DNA of 64,000 nucleotides from Clostridia bacterium (GCA_017510525.1 JAFWNC010000003.1:1-64000); one strand, 5' to 3'; counted from the first letter of the stretch, positions 27,533 to 37,940 are shown. A program made the numbers and translations. The notes: generated by a model from the letters alone, not told the origin.

Positions 27533-28315
27533 TTAGATCTTTCTTCTTACCGCTTCATAAAGCACAATTCCAGTAGCAACAGCTGCATTTAAACTCTCAG
27601 TTTTACCTAACATAGGAATCCTAATACTCTCATCAGCTATCTTTAATACACCCTCTGAAACTCCATTAGCTTCATTTCCTATAACAACAGCAGATCTCTT
27701 ATAATCCACCTCATAAATTGATTTAGACTCCTCTAAATTTGTAGCCATAACCTTAATTTTATGTTTTTTTAGATTTTTAACCGTCTCAACTAAATCATCA
27801 CTAATAATAACATTAACCCTAAAAATAGCCCCCATTGTAGAACGAACAACCTTAGGATTATAAACATCAGCAGTCCCTTTAGAAACTATAATCTGCTTCA
27901 AATTAACACTATCAGCAGTTCTTAGAATTGTTCCCATATTACCAGGATCCTGAATATTATCTAAGATTAAAAATAAATCTTGATTAAAATCAATCTCATT
28001 AACACCTTGGTCTTTTTGGACAACAGCCATAATACTCTGAGGAGTAGCAACATCAGTCAAAGACAAAAATATCTTCTCAGGAACATAAATACACTCCCTT
28101 TTAGCAATTTCATATCTAAGTTCCTCACTAATAGTATCTTCAATATCACAATCATCGCAAATAATAATAGACTTAATATTTACATTCTCTTGAATAGCCT
28201 CTTCAACAAGCTTAATTCCCTCAACAATATATTCATTATACAAATCACGAAACTTCTTCTCCTTAAGCTTCTTAATATGTTTAATTTTCTCATTATCCTT
28301 ACTAGTAATAACCAT
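27533..28315 (-). CDS. TrmH/SpoU-family RNA 2'-O-methyltransferase
   Basis: 260 residues. N-terminal substrate-binding domain (KDNEKIKHIKKLKEKKFRD), then the SPOUT knot with ILDNIQDPGNMGTILRTAD near 128, VVIGNEANGVSE near 215 and SLNAAVATGIVLYEA near 245. Resembles B. subtilis YsgA, acting on rRNA. A second SpoU enzyme (rlmB) is at 44634. Confidence 0.92.
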   Translation of the reverse strand: MVITSKDNEKIKHIKKLKEKKFRDLYNEYIVEGIKLVEEAIQENVNIKSIIICDDCDIEDTISEELRYEIAKRECIYVPEKIFLSLTDVATPQSIMAVVQKDQGVNEIDFNQDLFLILDNIQDPGNMGTILRTADSVNLKQIIVSKGTADVYNPKVVRSTMGAIFRVNVIISDDLVETVKNLKKHKIKVMATNLEESKSIYEVDYKRSAVVIGNEANGVSEGVLKIADESIRIPMLGKTESLNAAVATGIVLYEAVRRKI

Positions 28316-28344
28316 AACACACTCTCCTAATATTTTTCTATTCT

Positions 28345-28519
28345 ATTTATGATATAATTCTTGAATAAAAAGCGCATTGAAAGTAATTGATTTAGAAATT
28401 CTAAAAAATTTTCTGGAAATAGTTCGCGCTTGACGTGAAAGGGTGCCAGAAAATTTTTGTAGAAGTTCTTTGAAAATTAGCTTGAACGAGCATTTTTATG
28501 AAAGAATTATATCATAAAT
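28345..28519. repeat. Long fold-back element between mfd and the SpoU gene
   Basis: A 72-base left arm (28345-28416) and 74-base right arm (28446-28519) are inverted copies with scattered mismatches. The outer 18 bases (ATTTATGATATAATTCTT) are identical, and the inner CTAAAAAATTTTCTGG pairs with CCAGAAAATTTTTGTAG. The loop is 29 bases. It fills the gap; no ORF. Each end carries an inward-facing TGATATAAT. Confidence 0.75.
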
Positions 28520-28541
28520 TATAATCAATTATTAATACAAT

Positions 28542-31500
28542 TTACAAATTACCCAAGAAGTCTTTCACCTCATTTAATACATCTTTAGAACCCTTAAGCT
28601 TATAAGTCACATAAGGATTAGCCGCAGGCGAAAACCTAATCCTCTCCCCAAATTTCTTAATCAACTCATCAACAACAGAAAAATTAAAAAACTTAACATC
28701 AAAATAAAAAACAACACTATTTTGTTTTTGAATAATCTTTATAATATTTTTTTCCTTTGCAATATTTTTTATACGCGCAATATCTAATAAATTTTCAATC
28801 TCCTGAGGAATATTTCCATATCTATCAATAATTTCATCTACAACATCTTTTATATCATCCTCATTCTTACAAAGAGCAATATTCTGATAAATCTCAATTT
28901 TTTGATTTGAATCTTCAATAAACTCATCAGGAATAAAACTAGAAACATTAATATCTATCTGAACATCTTTCTCCTCTTCTACCTCTATTCCCTTCATCTC
29001 TCGAACAACCTCATCAAGAAGCCTACAATACATATCGTAACCAACTTGTTCCATGTGACCATGCTGCATCTCACCTAAAATACTTCCAGCACCTCTAATC
29101 TCCAAATCTCTCATAGCAATTTTGAAACCAGAACCAAATTCAGTAAACTCTTTAATAGCCTTTAATCTCTTATCAGCAACCTCTGAAAGCAATTTGTTTT
29201 TCTTATACATAATATAAGCATATGCCTGCCTATCACTTCTACCAACTCTACCTCTTATTTGATAAAGCTGAGCTAATCCTAGTCTATCACTATCTTCAAC
29301 AATAATAGAATTAGCATTTGGAATATCAATTCCAGACTCTAAAATAGTTGTACAAACAAGAACATTAATTTTTCCATCAATAAAATCTTGCATTATATCT
29401 TCTAATTCGTGACCAGTCATCTTGCCATGAGCAATACCAATCTTAGCTTCAGGAACCAACCTTTGTATTTCATTTGCCTTTTTTAAAATCGTCTCAACTT
29501 TATTATATAAATAAAAAACTTGACCATCTCTTTCTAATTCTTTAGTTATAGCCTCTCTAATAACCTCATCATCTTGTTCTAAAACATAAGTCTGAACTGG
29601 CTTTCTATTTTGAGGTGGATCATAAATAACAGACATATCCCTGATTCCAACTAAAGACATATGAAGCGTTCTAGGAATTGGAGTTGCGGTCATCGCTAAT
29701 ACATCAACATTATTTTTTAATGCTTTTATTTTCTCTTTATCCTTAACTCCAAATCTATGCTCCTCATCAATAATTAAAAAACCTAAATTCTTAAATTTAA
29801 CATCTTTACTTAATAATCTATGAGTTCCAATAATTATATCTATTTCGCCAAGTTCTAGTTTCTTAACAATTTCATCTTGCTCCTTTTTAGTTCTAAAACG
29901 ATTTAACAATTCAACTCTAATCGGAAAATCTTTCATTCTATTTTTAAATGACTCATATTGTTGATTTGCTAAAACTGTTGTAGGAACTAAGTAAGCAACT
30001 TGTTTTTGATCCATACAAGCCTTAAAAGCGCCTCTAATTGCAACCTCGGTTTTTCCATAACCAACATCACCACAAAGAAGTCTATCCATAGGCTTTTGAT
30101 TTTCCATATCTTTCTTTAATTCTTCAATACATCTAATCTGATCATCAGTTTCAATATATTCAAAATTATCCTCAAATTCTTTTTGCCAATTTGAATCTTT
30201 AGAAAAAGCATATCCTCTAACCTTTTGTCTTATTGCATATAATTCAATAAGTTCTCTAGCAACTTCTCTTAGATTGTTTTTAACTCTATTTTTAGTCTTC
30301 TCCCAATCTTTACTTCCTAGTCTATTGATTTTAGGACTACTATTACCACTACCTATAAATTTTCTAATACTATCTAATGAATCTGTTGGAATATATAAAA
30401 TATCATCATCTTTATATTTTATCTTAATATAATCTTTTGTAATACCATCAGCTTTAATAGTATTTACACCAATATATACACCTATTCCATGAACCCTGTG
30501 AACAACATAATCACCAATTTTAAGGTCTGAAAACACAACAGTTTCACCATTTTTAAAGGCACTGGAAGACTTCTTTCTCTTAGGCTTAGTCTGAATAATC
30601 TGGTTACAATCTATAACTAATAAGTTTAAATCAAAGCTTTCAAAACCAGTAGACATAGCCCCAGTTGTTACATATACAACACCTGGAGCAATATCAATAT
30701 CTTCTAATTTTTCTTTAAAAACTGTTTTTATTTCATGATCTTCTAAAATTTTATTAAGTCTTGAGGCATTTTCTTTATTCCCCCCTAGAATTACTGTTTG
30801 TTTTCCTTTGATAGAAGCTTCTTGTAATTCCTTAAACAGTAAATCCATTGAACTACGAAAAAAGTTAACCTCCCTATAGCTAAAGCTATATCCGTTTCTT
30901 TTCGCATGCATACTTTTAATATCAACAAAACCAATATCTTTTTTCTCAAGATAAATAGTTTGTCTATCCCCAATTTTATCACCTAATTGTGGATATTTAA
31001 AAAGATTTTGTAGAATCTGTGGCGCAATTTTATTTCTTTCTACAACAGATTTTATAATCTCTTTATTATCTTTTAAAATATTTTCACATCTTGTTTTTAT
31101 CTTTTGATTCTCATCTAAAAATATTATAGTATTTTTATCTAGATAATCTAAAAAACTAACTTGTTCTTTATAAAAACATGTCAAATATTTATCAATTTTA
31201 TTAATATAATCTCCAGCTAAAATCTGTTCAATATCTTCATTCAATATATCTTCATAAGATGAACTATAACCATGTTTTTTTATTTTTTTACAAACTGTTT
31301 CTAAATCATATTCTAAAATAAATTCAAAAGATGGCTCTATAGTAACTTCTTTAAGCATATTTACTGATCTTTGAGTAGAAATATTGAACTCTCTAATAGA
31401 ATCTATCTCATCACCCCAAAGCTCAATACGAATACCAGTATTATTCCCAGAAGCAATATCAATAATTCCACCCCTTATACTGAACTGTCCTCTACCTTCG

Positions 31501-31997
31501 ATCAAATCATATCTCTCATAACCTAGAGCAACTAGGCTTTCCTTAATCTCATCTAGATTTATTTCATCACCAATTTTAAATTTTTTAACATTCTTAAATA
31601 AAACCTCTTTAGATACCATTGGCTGCATAAGAGCTTCAATAGTTGTTACAATTACTTTTGCCTCACCATTTTGGATTTTTCTAATTGCATCCATTCTTTC
31701 AAAAGCTTCTTCCTTACTCTCTGCCAAATAGTCATATGCAAATATTTCTCTTTTTGGAAAATATACAATTTCTTCTGAAAAATACTCTAAATCTTTTATT
31801 AACTTTTTAGCTTGCATCTCATTATATGTAATTATACAAACAGGCTTATCAGAATAAAAACCTGTTGAAAAAGCCAAATGCACCTTACCATTATCAGTAA
31901 GCCCAGAAAGCATTATAGGCGAAATTCCAGACTTTACATCATCTAAATAAGATTTATATTTCTTAACATTAGGAATAATCTTTACTATAGAATTCAT
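28542..31997 (-). CDS. mfd: Transcription-repair coupling factor Mfd
   Basis: 1,151 residues from the ATG at 31997, which follows AAAAGGAG; the upstream ATG at 32039 is not preceded by a good site. UvrB-like N-terminal region, RNA-polymerase-interacting domain with GDYVVHRVHGIGVYIG near 505, and the RecG-like motor with GDVGYGKTEVAIRGAFK near 645, DEEHRFG near 745 and ATPIPRT near 770. The C-terminal TRCF domain is present. Mfd removes stalled RNA polymerase and recruits UvrA. Confidence 0.97.
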   Translation of the reverse strand: MNSIVKIIPNVKKYKSYLDDVKSGISPIMLSGLTDNGKVHLAFSTGFYSDKPVCIITYNEMQAKKLIKDLEYFSEEIVYFPKREIFAYDYLAESKEEAFERMDAIRKIQNGEAKVIVTTIEALMQPMVSKEVLFKNVKKFKIGDEINLDEIKESLVALGYERYDLIEGRGQFSIRGGIIDIASGNNTGIRIELWGDEIDSIREFNISTQRSVNMLKEVTIEPSFEFILEYDLETVCKKIKKHGYSSSYEDILNEDIEQILAGDYINKIDKYLTCFYKEQVSFLDYLDKNTIIFLDENQKIKTRCENILKDNKEIIKSVVERNKIAPQILQNLFKYPQLGDKIGDRQTIYLEKKDIGFVDIKSMHAKRNGYSFSYREVNFFRSSMDLLFKELQEASIKGKQTVILGGNKENASRLNKILEDHEIKTVFKEKLEDIDIAPGVVYVTTGAMSTGFESFDLNLLVIDCNQIIQTKPKRKKSSSAFKNGETVVFSDLKIGDYVVHRVHGIGVYIGVNTIKADGITKDYIKIKYKDDDILYIPTDSLDSIRKFIGSGNSSPKINRLGSKDWEKTKNRVKNNLREVARELIELYAIRQKVRGYAFSKDSNWQKEFEDNFEYIETDDQIRCIEELKKDMENQKPMDRLLCGDVGYGKTEVAIRGAFKACMDQKQVAYLVPTTVLANQQYESFKNRMKDFPIRVELLNRFRTKKEQDEIVKKLELGEIDIIIGTHRLLSKDVKFKNLGFLIIDEEHRFGVKDKEKIKALKNNVDVLAMTATPIPRTLHMSLVGIRDMSVIYDPPQNRKPVQTYVLEQDDEVIREAITKELERDGQVFYLYNKVETILKKANEIQRLVPEAKIGIAHGKMTGHELEDIMQDFIDGKINVLVCTTILESGIDIPNANSIIVEDSDRLGLAQLYQIRGRVGRSDRQAYAYIMYKKNKLLSEVADKRLKAIKEFTEFGSGFKIAMRDLEIRGAGSILGEMQHGHMEQVGYDMYCRLLDEVVREMKGIEVEEEKDVQIDINVSSFIPDEFIEDSNQKIEIYQNIALCKNEDDIKDVVDEIIDRYGNIPQEIENLLDIARIKNIAKEKNIIKIIQKQNSVVFYFDVKFFNFSVVDELIKKFGERIRFSPAANPYVTYKLKGSKDVLNEVKDFLGNL

Positions 31998-32081
31998 TAT
32001 TCTCTCCTTTTTCATTTCACTAATATGATATTCTATCATAAATATGTCATAAAATCAATATCTTGAGTCATATACTCTACT

Positions 32082-33069
32082 ATGGAAATCATTTATTTAA
32101 GAATTAAAGAAAATATTTTTACAATACTATTTATTATTTTTACTTTTGGATTATTATTTTACTCAAATTCAAATATTGAAGCTGTAAGAAAAGGATTAAA
32201 TTTATTCTTTAACGGTGTATTTCCATCACTATTTCCTTTCTTTATAGCTTCTGACTTATTATCTCATACTAGTTTAATCCCATTAATGAGTAATAAACTT
32301 AATAAGCTTATGCGCCCCCTATTTAATGTACCAGGTATTGGTGCTTTTCCTTTTATTATGGGATTAATAAGTGGATATCCAACTGGTGCAAAAATCGTAA
32401 CAGATTTTAGAAAACAAAATCTTATAAGTCGTGAAGAAGGTGAAAGACTTTTAGCTTTCACAAATAATTCTGGGCCAATGTTTATTATTGGAACTGTTGG
32501 AACATATTTTTTTCTAAATAAATCAATTGGAATATTACTTCTTATAACACATATCTTGGGAACAATAACTGTAGGATTAGTTTTTAGATTTTGGAAAAAA
32601 AATAAAAATAGAAATATTATTTTAGAAAATCCAACAACTATTGAATTTTCAAATTTAGGTGAATTACTTGGAAATTCAATTAAAAATTCATTAATAACAA
32701 TTAGTATAATTGGCGGATTTATTATAATATTTTCAGTTATAGTATCAATTCTATTCCAAAGTAAATTATTATCAATAATACCTAATACCTGGCTTCAGGG
32801 AATTATCATAGGACTAATTGAACTTACAAACGGAATTCAATTTATTTCATCAATAATTCAAAGATCATTAACATTAAATATAATAATTAGTTCTTTTTTG
32901 ATAGGTTTTGGTGGACTTTCAGTATTACTTCAGGTATTTAGTATAACTACACAATCTGATTTATCAATCAAATCATATTTTTGGGGTAAACTACTTCATG
33001 GAATTATTTCAAGTATATATACCTATATTTTTCTACTCTTATTCCCTATTCTAAATTTTCGGAATATAA
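32082..33069 (+). CDS. ylbJ: Sporulation membrane protein YlbJ, CGG +1 shift at the 3' end
   Basis: About 328 residues, with 8 or so membrane helices and the gate-domain signature FIMGLISGYPTGAKI near residue 90 and FTNNSGPMFIIGTVG near 126, as in YlbJ/SpoVV transporters proposed to move dipicolinate during sporulation. In zero frame the ORF continues FRNIKRQSKN to 33089, through the arm of the terminator. The CGG at 33060-33062 read as C-GGA gives ...LNFGI and TAA at 33067-33069, just before the hairpin. Divergent from mfd. Confidence 0.88.
33060..33063 (+). other. CGGA probable +1 frameshift site at the end of ylbJ
   Basis: TTT CGG AAT in zero frame, TTT C-GGA ATA TAA after shift. Support is the terminator position, not homology, so weaker than the others. 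Confidence 0.45.
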
Positions 33070-33098
33070 AAAGACAATCAAAAAATTGATTGTCTTTT
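33069..33098 (+). terminator. Terminator of ylbJ
   Basis: AAAAGACAATC-AAAAAATT-GATTGTCTTTTC, an 11-bp stem with T-run. Confidence 0.75.
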
Positions 33099-33103
33099 CA
33101 TAA

Positions 33104-33592
33104 TTAATAATAATAACACGGTTTTAAATCAAAAATTCTATCCAGCTCTTTAGTCGAAAAAGATTCATTGATAAGAACGCTTAACTTCCAATCTGAAATC
33201 ATAGCGAGAGGTGAAGCCGGAATTCTTTCATCTAATTTGTAAGATAAATCTTCTTTCTTGTAGTACCTATAATAGTGTTCTTCACTCCAACCTTCATTAG
33301 AGAAAATTGCTGTAACGTCTACATATTCGATCCCCTCTTCTTCTCCTTTTTTACCAAAAACGACTTCAACAATAGCATTAGGAACTTTTTCACTTAAGTC
33401 AATAAATCTACTAACTTCAGCCTTTTCCTGAACCGAAAACTCCAAAAAAAATGATTTACCATTATCAGTTGGAAAGCTTTTTTCAGAAACATTTTTTATT
33501 CCTTGAAACTCAAATTTCTGTTTTTGAAATCTTATCTGTTCATTAACATTTTCCTCAGTATAAGGCATTGGAACAATAATCTGTTTTATCAT
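33104..33592 (-). CDS. Unknown 162-residue protein, second of a paralogous pair
   Basis: Shares its plan with the upstream gene: start MIKQIIVPMPYTEEN against MQKIVITPIRNESE, a middle block FSVQEKAEVSRFIDLSEKVPNAIVEVVF against CDELIEFSMFLDISEFVSDGVCKVCF, and a similar length. The two ATG/stop signals overlap by 4 bases. Soluble alpha/beta; no family recognised. Codon use of the second class (CTC, ATC, GCC). Confidence 0.6.
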   Translation of the reverse strand: MIKQIIVPMPYTEENVNEQIRFQKQKFEFQGIKNVSEKSFPTDNGKSFFLEFSVQEKAEVSRFIDLSEKVPNAIVEVVFGKKGEEEGIEYVDVTAIFSNEGWSEEHYYRYYKKEDLSYKLDERIPASPLAMISDWKLSVLINESFSTKELDRIFDLKPCYYY

Positions 33593-34080
33593 TTAGTCCA
33601 CACTCCTTTTTCACCCATAATACTGACTGTTTCGAACACACTTTCAAGCGTAGTCTGCTGCTTTTCAAGGATTTCTACAATATCATTTGAATCAATAATA
33701 TTGGTTCCTTCTTCAAATGTTAAAGGCAAAGCTTTAAAAACACTGTCATTTACTTTTACTATTTTCAATCTATGCTTTTCTTCGCACATTCCAGATCTTA
33801 TGATAGCATCAGCAAATATTTCATTGTCTTCAACCTTTTCACCTGCTTTAAAGCAAACTTTACATACGCCGTCACTTACGAATTCAGAAATATCTAAGAA
33901 CATCGAAAACTCAATAAGTTCGTCACAATATATAATCATCACGCAATAACTTTTGCCATGAATCATAACATCAATTGACGAAACATTATATCCCTTTTTT
34001 TCCAACTCCTTCTTGTACTTCTGTTTTAATTCAGGAATTTCTGATTCATTCCGAATCGGTGTAATTACTATTTTTTGCAT
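33589..34080 (-). CDS. Unknown 163-residue protein, first of a paralogous pair
   Basis: ATG follows GGAGGAGG. Paralogue of 33104..33592. Contains Arg CGG in frame at 34051-34053 (PIRNES) without loss of frame, so it reads CGG normally. Own promoter (TTGAAT, 17 nt, TATAAT at 34152-34180 on the minus strand) and a GAGCGAAAGCTC leader hairpin. Function unknown. Confidence 0.6.
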   Translation of the reverse strand: MQKIVITPIRNESEIPELKQKYKKELEKKGYNVSSIDVMIHGKSYCVMIIYCDELIEFSMFLDISEFVSDGVCKVCFKAGEKVEDNEIFADAIIRSGMCEEKHRLKIVKVNDSVFKALPLTFEEGTNIIDSNDIVEILEKQQTTLESVFETVSIMGEKGVWTK

Positions 34081-34151
34081 CTTTCTGCCTCCTCCTTGTC
34101 TTAAAAAAGACGTTGCCCGAGCTTTCGCTCAACATAATTTACATAACACAA

Positions 34152-34180
34152 ATTATAACACAAATAAAACCATTATTCAA
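34152..34180 (-). promoter_or_regulatory. Promoter of the 34080..33104 pair
   Basis: Minus strand TTGAAT (34175-34180), 17-nt spacer, TATAAT (34152-34157). Confidence 0.6.
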
Positions 34181-34184
34181 TCAT

Positions 34185-34769
34185 TTATTCAAAATCTTCT
34201 AATAATGCATTTAACTCATTTTTTCCATATACATTAATACCATTTTTAATTTTCTCCCTATCCCCTTCAGTTAAATACTCAACACTAATATCAGTTACAT
34301 CATATATCTTTTCAGTTTTACCTTCATCTAAATAATAAACAGTTACAAAACCATTTTCTTCTCTTACTCTATAATGCTCATTACACTCCCCTTCAAATTC
34401 CTTATAAATAGACACTTGTTTATTTGAAAAATCAATTATTTCCCAATCTGGATAAGCTTCAATTAATTTTTCTTCAGTTAAATTAACCATTTCTGTAGGA
34501 ATACTAATTACATTAGTTATAGTATGATTACACCCTTTAAAATGCTTGTTAATTATCAAAACAGCTTGTGGAGAAATTTTAACATCTTGAGAATCAACAT
34601 CAATAACACTATCCTCATTTATATTAACATCATTTTTAAGCCATTCTTGGGGAGTATTTTTAGTCTCCTTACTAACCTTATCCTGACTAGAAAGCTTTCC
34701 TAAAAACAAATAACCAATAATAACACCAAATAAAAATACCACAACACAAAAATAAAAGAATCTTCTCAT
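34185..34769 (-). CDS. BofC C-terminal-domain-like protein
   Basis: 194 residues from ATG 34769, after GGAG. One N-terminal membrane anchor (residues 3-20), then an extracytoplasmic region. The C-terminal half (HYRVREENGFVTVYYL, then GKTEKIYDVTDISVEYLTEGDREKI) resembles the BofC C-terminal domain, which in Bacillus controls SpoIVB signalling in the spore intermembrane space. The bypass role here is inference. Downstream of hicB by 52 bases. Confidence 0.75.
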   Translation of the reverse strand: MRRFFYFCVVVFLFGVIIGYLFLGKLSSQDKVSKETKNTPQEWLKNDVNINEDSVIDVDSQDVKISPQAVLIINKHFKGCNHTITNVISIPTEMVNLTEEKLIEAYPDWEIIDFSNKQVSIYKEFEGECNEHYRVREENGFVTVYYLDEGKTEKIYDVTDISVEYLTEGDREKIKNGINVYGKNELNALLEDFE

Positions 34770-34821
34770 AAACCCTTCTCCTTTTTTTGTATTATTGGTA
34801 TTTTTTGAAAAAATATTCAAA

Positions 34822-35163
34822 TTATCTAACTTTCAAATAAGAAGCGACTGCATTTTTTATTAATTCATTAATAGAAATGTTTTCTTCAATTGCCTTAATT
34901 TTTGCTTTAGTATGAAGCTCTGTTCCTAATCTAACATTTAAAGATCCCTTGCACTGTCTTTCAGGATCACAATTTAGTTCTTTACACATTTTCAGATGTT
35001 CATCAATAGCATCCTTAAAATCTTTTTTTAATTCTTCAACTGTCTTTCCTTCAAATGTTATAGAAGCATTTTTTAATCCTTCAACCTTTCCCCAAAAACA
35101 TTCATCTTCATCACTATATCTTATTTTTGCCCAATATCCTTTATATTCCATCATATTATCCAT
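34822..35163 (-). CDS. hicB: HicB-type antitoxin
   Basis: 113 residues from ATG 35163, preceded by GGAGG. N-terminal partially degraded RNase H-like HicB fold (YWAKIRYSDEDECFWGKVEGL, then FEGKTVEELKKDFKDAIDEHL). The C-terminal ribbon-helix-helix operator-binding segment is SLNVRLGTELHTKAKIKA, then ISINELIKNAV. Start overlaps the stop of hicA. It should neutralise HicA and repress the pair. Confidence 0.88.
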   Translation of the reverse strand: MDNMMEYKGYWAKIRYSDEDECFWGKVEGLKNASITFEGKTVEELKKDFKDAIDEHLKMCKELNCDPERQCKGSLNVRLGTELHTKAKIKAIEENISINELIKNAVASYLKVR

Positions 35164-35420
35164 TATATCAACCTCCAACTTTCTAAATCATTTATTAAAT
35201 CAATAACTTTATACATCTTTATTATATTATCAGGATGTGGTTTATGTAATTCTATTTTTTGATTTATATTAGTATTAATAAATATCACCCTAGAACCAGA
35301 TGTCTTTCCTTTATTATGTTCCAAAAATCCTAATTTATTTAATAAACTCTTTGCCTCATCATATGTATAATCCCTAGGTTTTGATTTTAATCTTTTTATT
35401 TCTTTCTCTATCTTACTCAT
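35163..35420 (-). CDS. hicA: HicA-type mRNA interferase toxin
   Basis: 85 residues. Double-stranded-RNA-binding-like HicA fold with LLNKLGFLEHNKGKTSGSRVIF and the catalytic His in KIELHKPHP near residue 60, as in HicA 'H-P/HP' motifs. Cuts mRNA when free. Order is toxin then antitoxin with ATG/stop overlap. Confidence 0.85.
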   Translation of the reverse strand: MSKIEKEIKRLKSKPRDYTYDEAKSLLNKLGFLEHNKGKTSGSRVIFINTNINQKIELHKPHPDNIIKMYKVIDLINDLESWRLI

Positions 35421-35465
35421 ATTATACTCCTTTTTTTATATGTTTGCAACTATTTTTAGTCGCAT

Positions 35466-37773
35466 TTAATTGATATATTTTTTGACCATAATTTCTCCAT
35501 TCTCACCTATTTTAAGCTCTATTTCTCCATGTAAATCTGTTCTATATATAGCCGAACCGAACACTTTTAAGTCTCTCAATTACCTCATAATTTGGATGCC
35601 CAAATTTATTATTCTCCCCAACTCCAATCAATGAAACACTAGGTTTTACAGTCTCAACAAACCTTTGAATTGAAGAACTCTTAGAACCATGATGAGCAAC
35701 TTTTAATACATCTGAATCTAGAATTTCTAAGTTATTCTTATATTCATACAAAAACTGCTTTTCAGCTTTTTCCTCTATATCACCAGTAAACAGCATTGAA
35801 AAACTCTTAAATTGAAGCTTACAAACAATAGAATTATTATTTAATCCATTTTCACTCACTAAATTAGAGCTATCAGGCCATAAAAAATCTAAGTATAAAT
35901 CTTTTTCGATTTTTATCTTATCTCCCTTTTGAACAACAATAATATTAGTTTTTTTGTTAGAAACAATATCTTTGAAATCCTCAAAATTTGTGCTTGCTTC
36001 TATCTGTTTCGAGATAATAACATTATCAACTCTAATCTCATCTAAAACAGTAAGAAGCCCTCCAACATGGTCATAATCAAAATGGGAAACAATAACATAA
36101 TCAATCTTCCATATCCTTTTATTTAAAAGATATGGTAACAGAACCTTTTTACCAATGTCATAATTCTCTAATCCTCCTCCATCTATTAGTATTGTTTTAT
36201 TAGTCTTTGTCTGTATAAGACATGAATCTCCTTGTCCAACATCAATAAAAGAAATTGTAAGTGGTTTAAAATACACATAAGAAAAATTATTGATAATAAC
36301 CGCAATAACCAATAAAACCGCAATAAATCTATATCTCCATCTACCTTTTTTAACAGTAAAATAGAATATAGAAAAATAATATAAACAAATCTCAAAAATA
36401 TTAGGAGTGATAATCCAAACCTTTGAAAAAGGTATACTAGAACTAAAATTAGTAGAAAAAATAATTATTTTTAATAATAAACTAACAATAATTGAAATGA
36501 TCTTCGAAATAAAATCTGGAGTAACAATAAACAATAAACCTAATGTCTCAATAACAATCATAATAGGAGAAATAATTAAATTATAAAAAATAAAAATAAT
36601 TGAAATTTGATTATAAAACATAATCATTACAGGAATAATAAATAAATTCGCATATACACTTACTAAAACAATATTTACAAAATAATCTAGTATCTTATTT
36701 TTAGACTTAAACCTATATTTTCTAAACATATAAACAATTCCAAAAGTTGCAAAAAATGAAAGAAGAAAACTACTGTTAAATAAAAAATATGGATTATACA
36801 AAAGAATTAAAAAACTACTAAAAAACAAATTAAGATAAATATTACTTTTTCGATGAATTAATTTACTAATTAGAATAAAATCAGTCATTATAACAGCTCT
36901 AATAATTGAAGGAGTAAAGCCAACAACAAAAACAAAAAAAGATAAGAATAAAATTATAACAAGCTTTTTATTATTTATACTCTTAATAAAAAAATTACAA
37001 AAAAACTCAAGTCCAATAATAATACATGCAACATGGGCACCAGAAACAGCTAAAATATGAGAGATTCCACTAGTTTGAAATTTTTCAATCATATCATCAG
37101 ACATATCATCAGTATTACCTAATAAAATCCCCTTTATCAAACCATTCTCATCCCCATCAAAACATAAATCAATTTTATTATTAATAAAACTTCGAACTCT
37201 ATATCCTAAATAACCAATATCTTTTTTATTATCAGTAATCTCAATTTTAGAAATCTCTACACTTCCATAAATGCCTTTTATTTTTAAATAATCAGAATAT
37301 TGAAAAACGCCCTTATTTTTAAAAGATCTATTTTTTGAAAAACCGCCTTTAGCAATAATAACATCACCATAGTCTATATTCTGATTATTTCTAAACTTAA
37401 AAAATACTTTAGTTCCCTTAAAACTAGTATTATCATTCCATTTATCAATCTTAACTATACAAAAATTATAATACTCTTCTTCTTTTATTTCACTAATAAC
37501 TCTACCAGAAATATTAACATCATCTATGTCATCAAATAACTCTCCATGTCTTTTTTCTAAAATTGAAATCCTAATAAACCCTAGAAATAACATACATAAG
37601 AAAATAATAAAAAACAGCAATTTAAAGTATATTTTCAAGTATCGCCTTAGTCTTTTATTATACCTAAATATCAAAACATAAATTAAAACTAATAAGCTAA
37701 CAACTATACCTAAAATAATCAAATTAGAATACATTCCAAGAATAATACCTAGAATATACCCTATACTCATCAC
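35466..37773 (-). CDS. comEC: ComEC/Rec2 DNA-uptake channel, CGG +1 shift near C-terminus
   Basis: About 768 residues. DUF4131-like N-terminus, competence domain with many helices (LLGNTDDMSDDMIEKFQTSGISHILAVSGAHVA near 215), and a C-terminal metallo-beta-lactamase-like nuclease (VGQGDSCLIQ near 510, SHFDYDHVGG near 570, AHHGSKSSS near 695). Zero frame stops after KSVRFGYI. CGG at 35557-35559 read as C-GGT gives KSVGSAIYRTDLHGEIELKI and the family's Tyr-Arg-Thr-Asp end, stopping at 35466. ATG is at 37770 (GTG before it). A GGAGGTGAT site 25 bases upstream would suit an ATA start at 37788 in the same frame. Confidence 0.92.
35556..35559 (-). other. CGGT +1 frameshift site in comEC
   Basis: GTT CGG TTC in zero frame, GTT C-GGT TCG GCT ATA after shift, restoring GSAIYRTDLHGE. 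Confidence 0.7.
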
Positions 37774-37835
37774 AATGAAAATATTTATACTATCACCTCC
37801 TAAAAGAAAACAAAGATGAAATAAATCCTGATACT

Positions 37836-37863
37836 TGGGCGGGCATGGAAACCCGCCCCTACA
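37836..37863. repeat. R1 palindrome
   Basis: GGGCGGGCATGGAAACCCGCCCCTACA, near-identical to the copy at 27425. Confidence 0.6.
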
Positions 37864-37894
37864 TCTTTTGTAATAGATTTATTGGTCATCCGTA

Positions 37895-37925
37895 AAAAAA
37901 GAGCTAACATAAAAGTTAGCCCTTA
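37895..37925 (-). terminator. Terminator of the NlpC/P60 gene
   Basis: AAAAAAAGAGCTAAC-ATAAAA-GTTAGCCCTT just past the stop. Confidence 0.65.
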
Positions 37926-37940
37926 AAATATTCAATTAAA

